DNA from: Yinghuangia elevatio
GTDB lineage: Bacteria > Actinomycetota > Actinomycetes > Streptomycetales > Streptomycetaceae
Assembly: GCF_040649515.1 (NCBI RefSeq)
Contig: NZ_JBEZFP010000113.1
Coordinates: forward strand, 1-31,241
DNA: 31,241 bases
Reading direction: 5' to 3'
The translations under genes were made by a program, and so were the position numbers. Numbering within the stretch: the stretch's first letter is position 1; every line of letters starts with the position of its first letter. Positions 1-7,284 of the stretch are shown piece after piece. The notes beneath the pieces are model-generated. The model made no database searches, was not told the origin of the DNA, and saw nothing but the letters and a program-made list of their open reading frames with translations.

Positions 1-584
1 TCGGTGGCCTGCTGGTGGACGATCGCCTGCACACGCCGCGCGATGTTGACGAACGCCCGCTGCGCGGAGTCACGCATGCCCTCCTCGGCCTCGACGGCTT
101 CCGCCACCAGGCGCAGCACGGTGCGCTGGGAGGCCGCGAACTCGGCGGTGACTCGGGGGAGTTGTTCGTCGGTGGCGGCAAGTTCATGGACGATCTCACG
201 CGCAGACTCGCCCTGCTTGAGACGCAGGATCGTCTTGGGGAGCAAATCCTCCGTGAGGCGCTGCTGCGCGGCGTCCTGGGCGGCGAGGTACTGCCGCAGA
301 GACTCCGCTTCGGCCTGGTGGCGGTGGTACTGCGCGGACACGTCGGCCTCGCGCTCGCGGGTCAACTGACGTATTCGTGCGCCGCGGCGTCCCGCCGCCG
401 CGGTGGCCACCGCGATGGCACCGGTGGCGACGGCCAGGCACACACCCAGCACCAGACGCGCGTCGGCGTCGACGAGAGCGACGACCACCGCGGACGCGGC
501 GGCCGATAACGCGGTCGGCACCAGCCAGGCGGTGCCGACGGGAACGGGACGTGACGGTTCGGGTGGCGACCCGACTCGGACCAT
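1..584 (-). CDS. Sensor histidine kinase-like membrane protein, N-terminal part (runs off left edge)
   Basis: The reading frame is open from an ATG at 584 to the window edge, about 194 residues. Visible in order: a short Pro-rich cytoplasmic N-terminus, two hydrophobic segments at about residues 18-38 and 43-63, a charged helical stretch at about 70-105 that looks like a coiled coil, and a conserved block with AFVNIARRVQAIVHQQ near the cut end. That last block is typical of the dimerisation region of the large Streptomyces ATP-binding sensor kinases (the nitrate-sensor-like or CvnA-like group); this is family knowledge, since the ATPase domain lies outside the window. An ATG at 590 is also in frame, but GAGG sits 6 nt before the ATG at 584, so I chose 584. 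Kinase activity and any partner genes cannot be judged from here. Confidence 0.7.
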   Translation of the reverse strand, partial: MVRVGSPPEPSRPVPVGTAWLVPTALSAAASAVVVALVDADARLVLGVCLAVATGAIAVATAAAGRRGARIRQLTREREADVSAQYHRHQAEAESLRQYLAAQDAAQQRLTEDLLPKTILRLKQGESAREIVHELAATDEQLPRVTAEFAASQRTVLRLVAEAVEAEEGMRDSAQRAFVNIARRVQAIVHQQAT

Positions 585-1048
585 GGACATCCTCGGATTC
601 GTGCGGAGGGGGGCACGGAGACACGGAGAGTCGCGCAAGACACGGCATCGGCCGGTCGGACACCCGGCGACGCTTGTGGCCTCGCCGACTGACCCGGCCC
701 GGCGTACCCCCAAGGGGTTTCCGGCCGTTCGGGTGGCCCGCTCATTTCAGGCCACCCGATCAGGCCGTCCGCGACGGGCCGTGCGCGTCTTGCGGCCACC
801 GCCGCCGGTGACCTGCGCGCGGAAGCCCACCCTCGTCGCGTACGCCCGGCCACAGCGTGGCAGCCTGCAACAACCCCGTCATTGCGGTCGTTTGGACCCC
901 GCAGGCTGGCGACCAATGGTGGTAGTCGCTGCATGTCGCAGGGCCTCAGGGAGCATAGCCGTTCCGCGTGTGCATCGACGACTCCGCGCCAACGAATCCG
1001 TACGCCGTCACCGGCGCGCCGGGGCAACGCGCAGTATCTGCGGGGGAT
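585..1048. other. Intergenic region, 464 nt, no convincing gene
   Basis: This gap lies between the sensor-kinase start and the 3' end of the small ORF ending at 1049. ORFs crossing it on both strands have Arg/Pro/Ala-rich translations typical of non-coding high-GC DNA. The only clear structure is the inverted repeat at 729-759. The promoter of the sensor-kinase gene should lie here on the minus strand, but I could not identify a convincing -10/-35 pair. Confidence 0.6.
729..759. terminator. Inverted repeat, 10-bp perfect stem, 11-nt loop
   Basis: TCGGGTGGCC (729-738) pairs with GGCCACCCGA (750-759) around an 11-nt loop. It lies between a minus-strand gene pair upstream and the sensor-kinase start downstream, so it probably ends transcription of the 1049-1869 genes. 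There is no clear T-run, as is usual for actinobacterial hairpin terminators. Confidence 0.45.
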
Positions 1049-1234
1049 TCAGCAGATCCGTGCCGATGATGCGTCGACGAGCGCGCGGACGGTTGCGCCG
1101 GGGGCCGACGTGTTCGGGTGCGCGGTGCACCAGGCGCAGACGTGCTCGCCCTCGCGCACGAGCAGGCACGAATAGTTGTCGGCCGTCCGCTCGGTGCGCA
1201 GCACGGCGAAGGGCGCCGTGCCCGGCGAGCGCAT
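1049..1234 (-). CDS. Possible small protein of unknown function
   Basis: An ORF of 61 residues from an ATG at 1234. Its composition is unlike a shadow frame: it contains FAVLRTERTADNYSCLLVRE followed by a Cys-containing stretch with CAWC, and ends ASSARIC. No family is recognised. An in-frame GTG 12 codons upstream (1270) is an alternative start, and neither start has a good ribosome binding site. It follows the membrane-protein gene ending at 1282 on the same strand by under 50 nt, so co-transcription is plausible. It could still be a non-coding frame. Confidence 0.35.
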   Translation of the reverse strand: MRSPGTAPFAVLRTERTADNYSCLLVREGEHVCAWCTAHPNTSAPGATVRALVDASSARIC

Positions 1235-1281
1235 CGCCGCTACCGTGCGGGCCCTCGCACGGCGGTACACCTGACGCGCGG

Positions 1282-1869
1282 CTACCCGCCGGCCCCGGGC
1301 TCGACCAGGCGGAGGCACCGGACCACGCACGCCGGGTCGGGCTTTCCCGGTTCCACGCGTACCTCGCGCGACCAGGTCCAGGGGGCCTGCTCGTCGGCGA
1401 CGAAGTAGCCGACCTCCAGGGCCTGGACGACCTCGCCCTCCCGCATGAAGAACAGCACCGAACCGGTCGGGAAGGACGCGCGGTAGGGCAGCATCGCCGC
1501 GCACCCGACCGCGGCGTCGACGTCCACCACGCCGTGCCCGGCATCGCCGGGCTGCGCGACGACGAGGCCGGCGGAGAAGGCATACACCGCGTCCCAGTCC
1601 CCCGGCGCCAGTTCGGCGAGCGGGGCGCCTGTGCCGGACGCCTCGACCCGCCGCAAGGCGTCGCGCAGTTGCCCCGCGGCGCCGCCGTCTTCGGCGTACG
1701 ACGCCACGCACGTGTCTTCCCGGGCCAGGTCGTCGGTCGTCAGCGTGTGGACGCCGACCGCCGCCACGTACGCCGCGACCAGCGCGGCCACCGCCAGCAG
1801 GACCCATTTCCCGGGCCTGCGGCGGCGACGCCGCAAATGCCGCGCGAGTTCGTCGTCGAGTGACGCCAT
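1282..1869 (-). CDS. Small single-pass membrane protein, unknown function
   Basis: The 195-residue product begins with an acidic stretch, then a strongly basic RRRRRR cluster at about 13-18, one transmembrane helix at about 21-41, and an extracytoplasmic domain of about 150 residues holding a few scattered cysteines. By the positive-inside rule the C-terminal domain lies outside. I recognise no family. The ATG at 1869 has no Shine-Dalgarno sequence, but a TACAAC hexamer ends 6 nt before it, consistent with a leaderless transcript. It diverges from the SUKH gene starting at 1997, with 127 nt between. Confidence 0.7.
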   Translation of the reverse strand: MASLDDELARHLRRRRRRPGKWVLLAVAALVAAYVAAVGVHTLTTDDLAREDTCVASYAEDGGAAGQLRDALRRVEASGTGAPLAELAPGDWDAVYAFSAGLVVAQPGDAGHGVVDVDAAVGCAAMLPYRASFPTGSVLFFMREGEVVQALEVGYFVADEQAPWTWSREVRVEPGKPDPACVVRCLRLVEPGAGG

Positions 1870-1996
1870 ATGGAGGTTGTACTACCGGGCGGGCCCTCGC
1901 ACATCAGCGCCGGGGATGGGCACCGGCGATGGCACCCGCGTTCGGCGTTGCGGTCGGACGCGAACGGCAGCGGCGAAGGGTCGGCACAATAACCGC

Positions 1997-2686
1997 ATGG
2001 TCGAGAGCAACCCCGATTTGGTCACCGCGTCCTGGTCCCGGATCGACGCCTGGCTGGTCGCGCACGCACCCGCGAGCCTGGCCCGGCTGGGTCCCCCGGC
2101 GGATCCTGCGGCCGTGGCCGCCGCCGAACGCGTGCTGGGCGTCGAACTGCCCGCGGAGCTGGCCGCCTCACTGGCGTGCCACGACGGCATCGAGCCGGAG
2201 TGCCGGGTCTTCCCGGAGATGGACCTCCTGTCCGTCGCCGGGGTGGTCGACCAATGGGAGCTCCGCAACCAGGTCGAGGCGGAGTTGTTCGACGACGAGG
2301 AGGACCTGCCCCCGCTGGAGGGGGACCCGTATTGGCACCGCCTGTGGATCCCGGTCGGCCACTTCCAAGGCGACCTGAACGTGATCGACCTGCGCCCCGG
2401 CCCCGGGCAAGGCCGCATGGGCTGGGTCTCGCACGACGGCTCCAGCTCCTTCGCCGGCGAGGAACTCGGGACGCTGGGCACGTACTTGGCCGCCCTGGCG
2501 GACACCCTGACGACCGGCCGCCAGCCGATCCCCGGACTCTGGGAGGAGCCGTGCGTCAGCCCCGACGGAGAGCTTTCCTGGTGGGGCGTGCCCCGTGGCG
2601 GCGTCGGCTGGTCCCCGGCACCGGTCGGCCTGCCCGGCGTCGGGCAGGCGGACGGCGCTCGGGCGGGTGACGGCCCGGCGGAGTGA
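1997..2686 (+). CDS. SMI1/KNR4 (SUKH) family protein
   Basis: The 229-residue product has the SUKH fold pattern: an N-terminal helical part with ...AAAERVLGVELPAELAASL at about 36-55, then HDGIEP, a strand region carrying WELRNQVE, and the conserved core FxGDLNVIDLRPG followed by GWVSHDGSS and the start of a helix. SUKH proteins often act as immunity proteins for polymorphic toxins, but many actinobacterial copies stand alone and their role is unknown. No toxin gene lies next to this one. The ATG at 1997 was chosen because the upstream frame is non-coding in character; CACAAT ends 6 nt before it, suggesting leaderless translation. The last 30 residues are Gly/Pro-rich and may be a recent extension, as the stop lies inside a 15-bp direct repeat. 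Confidence 0.85.
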   Translation: MVESNPDLVTASWSRIDAWLVAHAPASLARLGPPADPAAVAAAERVLGVELPAELAASLACHDGIEPECRVFPEMDLLSVAGVVDQWELRNQVEAELFDDEEDLPPLEGDPYWHRLWIPVGHFQGDLNVIDLRPGPGQGRMGWVSHDGSSSFAGEELGTLGTYLAALADTLTTGRQPIPGLWEEPCVSPDGELSWWGVPRGGVGWSPAPVGLPGVGQADGARAGDGPAE

Positions 2687-2697
2687 CGGCCCGGCGG
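2667..2697. repeat. 15-bp direct repeat across the SUKH stop codon
   Basis: GTGACGGCCCGGCGG occurs at 2667-2681 and again at 2683-2697. The second copy contains the TGA stop of the SUKH gene (2684-2686), while the first is read in another frame as coding sequence. A tandem duplication here could have shifted the C-terminus of the protein. Confidence 0.7.
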
Positions 2698-2706
2698 CCC
2701 CGGACC

Positions 2707-2722
2707 GGGCCGACGTCGGCCC
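2707..2722. terminator. 16-bp perfect palindrome between convergent genes
   Basis: GGGCCGACGTCGGCCC lies between the stop of the SUKH gene (2686) and the stop of the convergent gene at 2767. An overlapping hairpin with 6-bp arms at 2695-2700 and 2707-2712 is also possible. A bidirectional terminator is the simplest reading; a protein-binding palindrome is the alternative. Confidence 0.45.
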
Positions 2723-2766
2723 CTGAGCGCGGCCACCAGTCCCGCCCCGACGGGTGAACACCCCTG

Positions 2767-3651
2767 TCACGTCGCGGTCGTCGCGGGCGGGGAGAATCCG
2801 GGCCCACCGGCCACCGGTACGTCGGCATCGCCTGCGGCACCGACGAGTGCGGCGTACACGTCCGGCTCGGACGCCAGCGCGGTGAGCTCCTCGGGAGTAA
2901 GCAGCGGGGCGTCGGTCAGCACGTCCGGTCGGCCCGTCACGCGGTTGGCGCTCCCCAGCCCCCGAGACTTGCCGTCGGGCGTGACGAGGTACAGCACCGA
3001 ATGCCGGTCGCCGCCGACGGTCCGGCTCGCGGTCACCGTCTTCGCGCCACCGGGCAGCACGCCCGTGACGCAGTCGGAGAACGGGTACGTCGGCGCCCCG
3101 ATGGCCACGGGAGGGAGATCCGGATCGCACGGATCCGCCGGCGCCGCACCGGGGGCCACCGAGTCGCCCGTCTGGAAGGACAGTTCGGTCCGGCCGCCGT
3201 CCGCCCGGGTGAGGACCATGGCGTACGGCGAGCCCGGCACCGGATCGGCGGCCACGATGCCCGGTGGCAGGTGTGCCCGTACGGCGGCCAGGGCGGCCGC
3301 ACCTTCCGCGTCGAACGGCGAGCCCGGGGAGCCCGGCGAACCCACGGTGGGGGCCGTGGTGTCCGACGGCTGTCCGGGACCGGTCGACGACGGGGCCACC
3401 GGCGCCGAGGGCGGGGCGCCGACCTCGGCCGGGCCGCCCGCCATATCGGCCCCGCCGACCAGCACGGACGCGGCCAGCGCCGCGCCGCCCAGCACCGCCG
3501 CCCCGGCTGTCGCGGCCGCCGCGACCCGGATCCGCGCGGTGCGCCGCACGCGCTTGCCGTGCGCCTTGATCCGCGCGAGGTCGACGGACGCGTGGGGTTC
3601 GTCGACGAGGAGTTCCTCCAGCATGGAGGCCAGGTTGTTGCCGTCACCCAT
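2767..3651 (-). CDS. Membrane-anchored protein, probable regulator of the upstream sigma factor
   Basis: The 294-residue product has about 40 cytoplasmic residues, one transmembrane helix at about 41-67, a Pro/Gly/Ser/Thr-rich spacer at about 70-115, and a C-terminal extracytoplasmic domain with two cysteines (in ADPCDPDLP and FSDCVTG) that may form a disulfide. There is no zinc anti-sigma HxxxCxxC motif. It starts 29 nt after the stop of the SigE-family sigma gene on the same strand, the usual arrangement for a sigma factor and a membrane-bound partner, so an anti-sigma or co-regulator role is inferred from context only. The ATG at 3651 has GGAG about 11 nt upstream. Confidence 0.75.
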   Translation of the reverse strand: MGDGNNLASMLEELLVDEPHASVDLARIKAHGKRVRRTARIRVAAAATAGAAVLGGAALAASVLVGGADMAGGPAEVGAPPSAPVAPSSTGPGQPSDTTAPTVGSPGSPGSPFDAEGAAALAAVRAHLPPGIVAADPVPGSPYAMVLTRADGGRTELSFQTGDSVAPGAAPADPCDPDLPPVAIGAPTYPFSDCVTGVLPGGAKTVTASRTVGGDRHSVLYLVTPDGKSRGLGSANRVTGRPDVLTDAPLLTPEELTALASEPDVYAALVGAAGDADVPVAGGPGFSPPATTAT

Positions 3652-3680
3652 GGTTGTTGTCTCCGTGTGGTCGAGGTGGG

Positions 3681-4187
3681 TCAGGAGTGCGCGATGTCGT
3701 ACACGGAATCGCCGAGTATGCGGCGCAGTTGCTCCAGGCCGCGGGTGGTCGCCGACCGCACCGCCGCCGAGCTCTTGCCCAGCAGCGCCGCGGTCTCCGC
3801 CACGCTCAGGTCCTCCCAGTAGCGCAGCACCAGCGCGGCCCGGTACACCGGCGTCACCTGCGCCAACGCGGCCAGCAGCGCCAGTCGGCGGGCCTCGTCC
3901 GCGTCCACGTGCGCCGAGGGCTCGGGCAGGGAGTCCGAGGGCAGTTCCCGGCTGCTGCGCTTGCGCCGCGAGTCGATGTACGCGTGGACGAGCACGCGAC
4001 GCGCGTACGCCTCGACGCCGTCGGTCCGGTGCACGCGGGGCCATACCGAGAACAATTTGGCGAACGCGGCCTGCACGAGGTCCTCCGCGGTGTGCCAGTC
4101 ACCGCACAGGAGGAAGGCCAGTCGCCGCAGAGCTTGGTGTCTGGCCAGCACGAATTGTTCGAACTGGCGCTCCGACGCGGGCGTCAT
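3681..4187 (-). CDS. SigE-family ECF RNA polymerase sigma factor
   Basis: The 168-residue product matches the actinobacterial SigE-family layout: region 2 at about residues 12-75 with ARHQALRRLAFLLCGD and AEDLVQAAFAKLF (-10 recognition), a short linker, and region 4 at about 103-155 with VYRAALVLRYWEDLSVAETA, then LGKSSAAVRS as the DNA-contacting helix. Length fits the family. It would direct RNA polymerase to ECF-type promoters under control of an extracellular signal. The ATG at 4187 follows a GGGGGA stretch. The next gene, 29 nt downstream, encodes a membrane protein that probably controls it. I see no obvious promoter of its own in 4188-4383, which it shares with the divergent TetR gene. 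Confidence 0.92.
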   Translation of the reverse strand: MTPASERQFEQFVLARHQALRRLAFLLCGDWHTAEDLVQAAFAKLFSVWPRVHRTDGVEAYARRVLVHAYIDSRRKRSSRELPSDSLPEPSAHVDADEARRLALLAALAQVTPVYRAALVLRYWEDLSVAETAALLGKSSAAVRSATTRGLEQLRRILGDSVYDIAHS

Positions 4188-4347
4188 CGAGGCATCCCCC
4201 AGGTGTTCACGGGCGTTGTGCGGACAACGGTAAGAACGGAACGGCCCCCGGCAAATGTTGCGTGGCCGCTCTTCGTCGCTGCTTCGGGAGCGCGCCTCAC
4301 CCGGGATCGGGGGCCTGCGGCACAGCCTCGGGAATGCCTCCAACGCG

Positions 4348-4376
4348 TGGACGCGAAAGGTGAATTGGACTAACTT
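4348..4376 (+). promoter_or_regulatory. Candidate promoter for a leaderless tetR mRNA
   Basis: TGGACG (4348-4353) and TAACTT (4371-4376) are 17 bp apart, and the -10 hexamer ends 7 nt before the ATG at 4384. This spacing places the transcription start at or next to the A of the start codon. No Shine-Dalgarno sequence is present, which fits leaderless translation. Confidence 0.45.
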
Positions 4377-4383
4377 TTCGCGC

Positions 4384-5034
4384 ATGGATTCCGAGCGGGC
4401 GGCACGGCTCGACAACATCCGTACTCCGCGCGGCCGTTACGCGAAGGGCGTCCGCCGGCGCAACGAGATCCTGGCGGTGGCGCTCGAGGTCTTCGCGACG
4501 CTCGGCGAAAAGGGCGCGCTGATCAAGGAGATCGCAGACCGCATGGGCATGTCCCAGGCCGGCGTGCTGCGCTACTTCGGCTCTCGCGAGGGCCTGCTGA
4601 TCTGGGCGCTGGCCGAGCGGGACCGGCTCGCCAAAGAGAAGGTCGCCGAGGAGACGTACGCGGATCCGATCTCGCCCATGGCCGCGACGCTGCGCCGCAG
4701 CAGCGACGTGGCGGGGCTCGTACGCCTGTACGTGAGCATGGCCGCCGCATCAGGTTTTCCCGACCACCCGGCGCGCGACTTCTTCGAGGTCCGCAACGGA
4801 GACATCCTCGCCGCGCTGCGCGAGGGTCTCGCCGAGCTCCAGGTCCAGGGCCGCATCCGCGCGGACATCGACCCGGACGCCATCGCCCGGCTGGCACTCG
4901 CCGCCGCGGACGGCATCCAGCACCAGTGGCTGATCGACCCCGACGTGGACATGGGCGGCGTCATCGACACCATCGTCGCCCTGGTCGTGGACGTCGCGCC
5001 GCCGCCCGACCAAGCCGGCAACCCCGATCGGTGA
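4384..5034 (+). CDS. TetR/AcrR family transcriptional regulator
   Basis: The 216-residue product has a basic N-terminal arm, then the TetR helix-turn-helix at about residues 26-73: RRNEILAVALEVFATLG, IKEIADRMGMSQAGVLRYFG and SREGLLIWAL, the signature order of the family. The C-terminal part, about 80-200, is the all-helical ligand-binding and dimerisation domain, with a ...RADIDPDAIARLALAAADGIQHQWL segment split by family-typical helices. It ends 40 nt before the lipase-like gene on the same strand, so that gene is the likeliest target along with itself; the ligand cannot be guessed. The long upstream ORF extension has no coding character, and the ATG at 4384 fits the leaderless promoter. Confidence 0.9.
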   Translation: MDSERAARLDNIRTPRGRYAKGVRRRNEILAVALEVFATLGEKGALIKEIADRMGMSQAGVLRYFGSREGLLIWALAERDRLAKEKVAEETYADPISPMAATLRRSSDVAGLVRLYVSMAAASGFPDHPARDFFEVRNGDILAALREGLAELQVQGRIRADIDPDAIARLALAAADGIQHQWLIDPDVDMGGVIDTIVALVVDVAPPPDQAGNPDR

Positions 5035-5074
5035 CGCCGCCCGGTGGCGGCCGCGTAGACAAAGGAGACCGTCC

Positions 5075-6451
5075 GTGACGAACGGACCGCGATACCTCTC
5101 GGCCCGCACGCCTTCGGTTCCGCGCGCGGTTCCACGCACGGAGGCGGCCTCGCGCGCGTCCCGTTGGGCCGTGGTCTGGCTGTTCGTCGCGGCGCTTGCG
5201 GCGGCCGGCTGCAGCCGCGAGGGCCAAGAACGCGTACCGGAGGGGAAGCCCTTCCCGGCGCCGCAGGCCGTGGGCGTCGCGTCCGCCCCCAGTGGCACGC
5301 CCGACGGCAGCGGGTCCCCCACCGCGGCGCCCTCCGCGGCAGCCACCCCCCTGCCTGACGACGCGTTCTACGATCCGCCGGAGCCGCTGCCGCAGGGCGC
5401 GCCGGGCACCGTGATCCGCCAACGCCCCTACACCCCGGCCGAGGCCCGGCTCACCCAGCCGTCCCGCACCTCGCTGGTGATGTACCTGAGCACCGGGACG
5501 GACGGCAGTCCGGTGGCCGCGAGCGGGCTGGTGACGGTGCCGGACGGGCCCGCGCCCGCCGGAGGGCGGCCGGTCGCCGCGGTCAACCACGGGACCATGG
5601 GGATCGGCTCGACGTGCGGGACGTCGCGTTCCCCGGCCTTCGCCGGGCTGGAGGACACCAGTCCCGTCGCGAAGCTTCTCGCGCGCGGCTTCGTCGTCGT
5701 CCAGCCCGACTACATCGGCTTGGGCGTGACCGGGGTCCGGCACCCGTACCTCAACGGCAGGTCCGCCGCGTACGCCACGCTCGACATCCTGCGAGCCGCG
5801 CGCACGGTCGACCCGGAAGTCAGTGCGACCGCACTCGTCTACGGCGGATCGCAGGGCGGCCATGCGGCGCTGTGGACCGCGCACCACGCGGCCGAGTACG
5901 CCCCCGAACTCGACCTCAAAGGGGTGGCCGCCAACGCCCCGGCGGTCGGCTTCGAGCTGATGCCCGAACTGATCGCCCAGCAGTCGCCGTTGGCCACGCC
6001 GTACGTCGGGATGCTGCTGATGCTCGTCAACGGCGCCTCGGCCGCCGACCCGGCGGTCAAGCCCGCCGAACTCCTCACCCCCGCGGCCCTCGCCGCCGCC
6101 GAGCAGATCTGGACGGAGCCGTGTATCAGCGGGGGCACCCCGGTTCCGCCGGCCACCGACGTCTTCCGCCCCGGCGCCGACCTGGGCCCGCTCAACGCCG
6201 CGCTCCGGGCCAGTGCGTCCAACGAAGTCACCACCTCAGTACCGGTGTTGCTACCCCAAGGCGGCAACGACGTGCTGAGCAGCCTGAACGAAGGCCTGGC
6301 CAGGCAACTGTGCGAGAAGGGCACGAGCGTGGAGTTCAAGTTCTACGCCGACCAGGGCCACACCATCGGCGGCGGGCCCATGGACGACGCGATCGCCTGG
6401 CTCGACGCCCGGCGCGCGGGCGAGCCCGTGACCGGAAGCTGCGTCTTCTGA
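5075..6451 (+). CDS. Secretory lipase-like alpha/beta hydrolase lipoprotein
   Basis: The 458-residue product starts with a basic n-region, a hydrophobic core at about 31-44 and a lipobox LAAAGC with the lipidated Cys at residue 46, then a Pro/Ala/Ser linker to about residue 95. The remainder is an alpha/beta hydrolase of the secretory-lipase type (PF03583-like): NHGT at 171-174 for the oxyanion region, nucleophile elbow GGSQGG with Ser259, acid Asp399 in GGNDV, and His429 in DQGHT. It should be anchored outside the membrane and hydrolyse esters of lipids or similar substrates. GTG at 5075 is preceded by AAAGGAGA with ideal spacing. It lies 40 nt downstream of the TetR gene. Substrate is unknown. 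Confidence 0.88.
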   Translation: MTNGPRYLSARTPSVPRAVPRTEAASRASRWAVVWLFVAALAAAGCSREGQERVPEGKPFPAPQAVGVASAPSGTPDGSGSPTAAPSAAATPLPDDAFYDPPEPLPQGAPGTVIRQRPYTPAEARLTQPSRTSLVMYLSTGTDGSPVAASGLVTVPDGPAPAGGRPVAAVNHGTMGIGSTCGTSRSPAFAGLEDTSPVAKLLARGFVVVQPDYIGLGVTGVRHPYLNGRSAAYATLDILRAARTVDPEVSATALVYGGSQGGHAALWTAHHAAEYAPELDLKGVAANAPAVGFELMPELIAQQSPLATPYVGMLLMLVNGASAADPAVKPAELLTPAALAAAEQIWTEPCISGGTPVPPATDVFRPGADLGPLNAALRASASNEVTTSVPVLLPQGGNDVLSSLNEGLARQLCEKGTSVEFKFYADQGHTIGGGPMDDAIAWLDARRAGEPVTGSCVF

Positions 6452-6481
6452 CGCCCCGCGACGGGACCCGAACGCGGCGTC
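6450..6481 (+). terminator. Imperfect hairpin at the 3' end of the lipase gene
   Basis: GACGCC-CC-GCG (6450-6460) can pair with CGCGGCGTC (6473-6481) with a 2-nt bulge around a 12-nt loop. It overlaps the lipase stop codon and lies before the GntR gene, so it may separate the two transcription units. Confidence 0.35.
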
Positions 6482-6561
6482 GCGGTCGTTGTCAGGAGAT
6501 CGAAACGGCGCCGTAACGGGAGGCGGGATTCGGCGAAACGCGTGCTCCCTACCTTCCCGGC

Positions 6562-7284
6562 ATGGACACGGATGTGGATACCGGGATGGATACAGGCCCA
6601 GGGCCTGCGGGAGTTCTCGGGTCCCGCGTGGAGGAGCGGCTGCGTACCGCGGTACTGGGCGCGGAGTTCGGGCTGCGGGAGCGGCTGACGGAGAGCGGCC
6701 TCGCGCGGCGCCTGGGGGTCTCGCGTACGCCGGTCCGCGCCGCGTTGGCCGGGCTGGTCGCGGACGGGTTGCTGACCCGGGCCGACGGGGCGTACTACGT
6801 CGCGGTGCCCGATCTCGCCGAGCTGCGCGACCTGTACGAGCTCCGGGTCACCTTGGAACTGCGCGGTATCGCCCGGGCCTTGGAGAGCCCCACCGTCCGG
6901 CACGACCCCGCGGTCCTGGCGGAACAGCGGCTCTGGTGGCGCTCGATGCGCGCCGAACCACCCGAGCCCGGACCGGGGTTCGTGCTCCTGGACGAGCGGT
7001 TCCACGTCGAGCTGTCGCGGGCCGCCGGGAACGCGGCGCTGACCGCGGCGCTCGTGGCGGTCAACGCGAAGATCCGGCGGATCCGCATGTACGACTTCCT
7101 GACGGCCGATCGGGTGACGACGACCGTGGTGGAGCATCTGGAGATCCTGGAACTGCTCCAGGCAGGCGAGTTGGACGCGGCCTACCGGGCGCTGCACGTC
7201 CATGTCGGGGAGTCGCTGGCCGTGGTGTGGGAGCGGGCCACCCGGGCGCTGACGCAGATGACGTTGCACGGGGGCGTGTCATGA
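6562..7284 (+). CDS. GntR/FCD family regulator of the urea-degradation operon
   Basis: The 240-residue product has a GntR winged helix at about residues 20-80 with ERLTESGLARRLGVSRTPVR and LVADGLLTRADGAYYV, followed by an FCD effector domain (about 90-230): ELRDLYELRVTLE, the DERFHVELSRAAGN segment with a metal/ligand-type Asp and His, and H-containing helices near VVEHLEIL and HVHVGES. The stop codon overlaps the start of the urea carboxylase gene (ATGA at 7281-7284), so it is translated with the enzymes it probably controls. The ATG at 6562 has no Shine-Dalgarno site; TACCTT ends 6 nt upstream, consistent with a leaderless mRNA. An ATG at 6586 is an alternative start. The inducer may be urea, allophanate or a nitrogen compound. 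Confidence 0.9.
   Translation: MDTDVDTGMDTGPGPAGVLGSRVEERLRTAVLGAEFGLRERLTESGLARRLGVSRTPVRAALAGLVADGLLTRADGAYYVAVPDLAELRDLYELRVTLELRGIARALESPTVRHDPAVLAEQRLWWRSMRAEPPEPGPGFVLLDERFHVELSRAAGNAALTAALVAVNAKIRRIRMYDFLTADRVTTTVVEHLEILELLQAGELDAAYRALHVHVGESLAVVWERATRALTQMTLHGGVS

Noticed and set aside
882..1175. 97-codon plus-strand ORF in the 585-1048 gap
   Set aside because: Arg/Ser/Thr-rich translation without motifs, overlapping a more plausible minus-strand small ORF.
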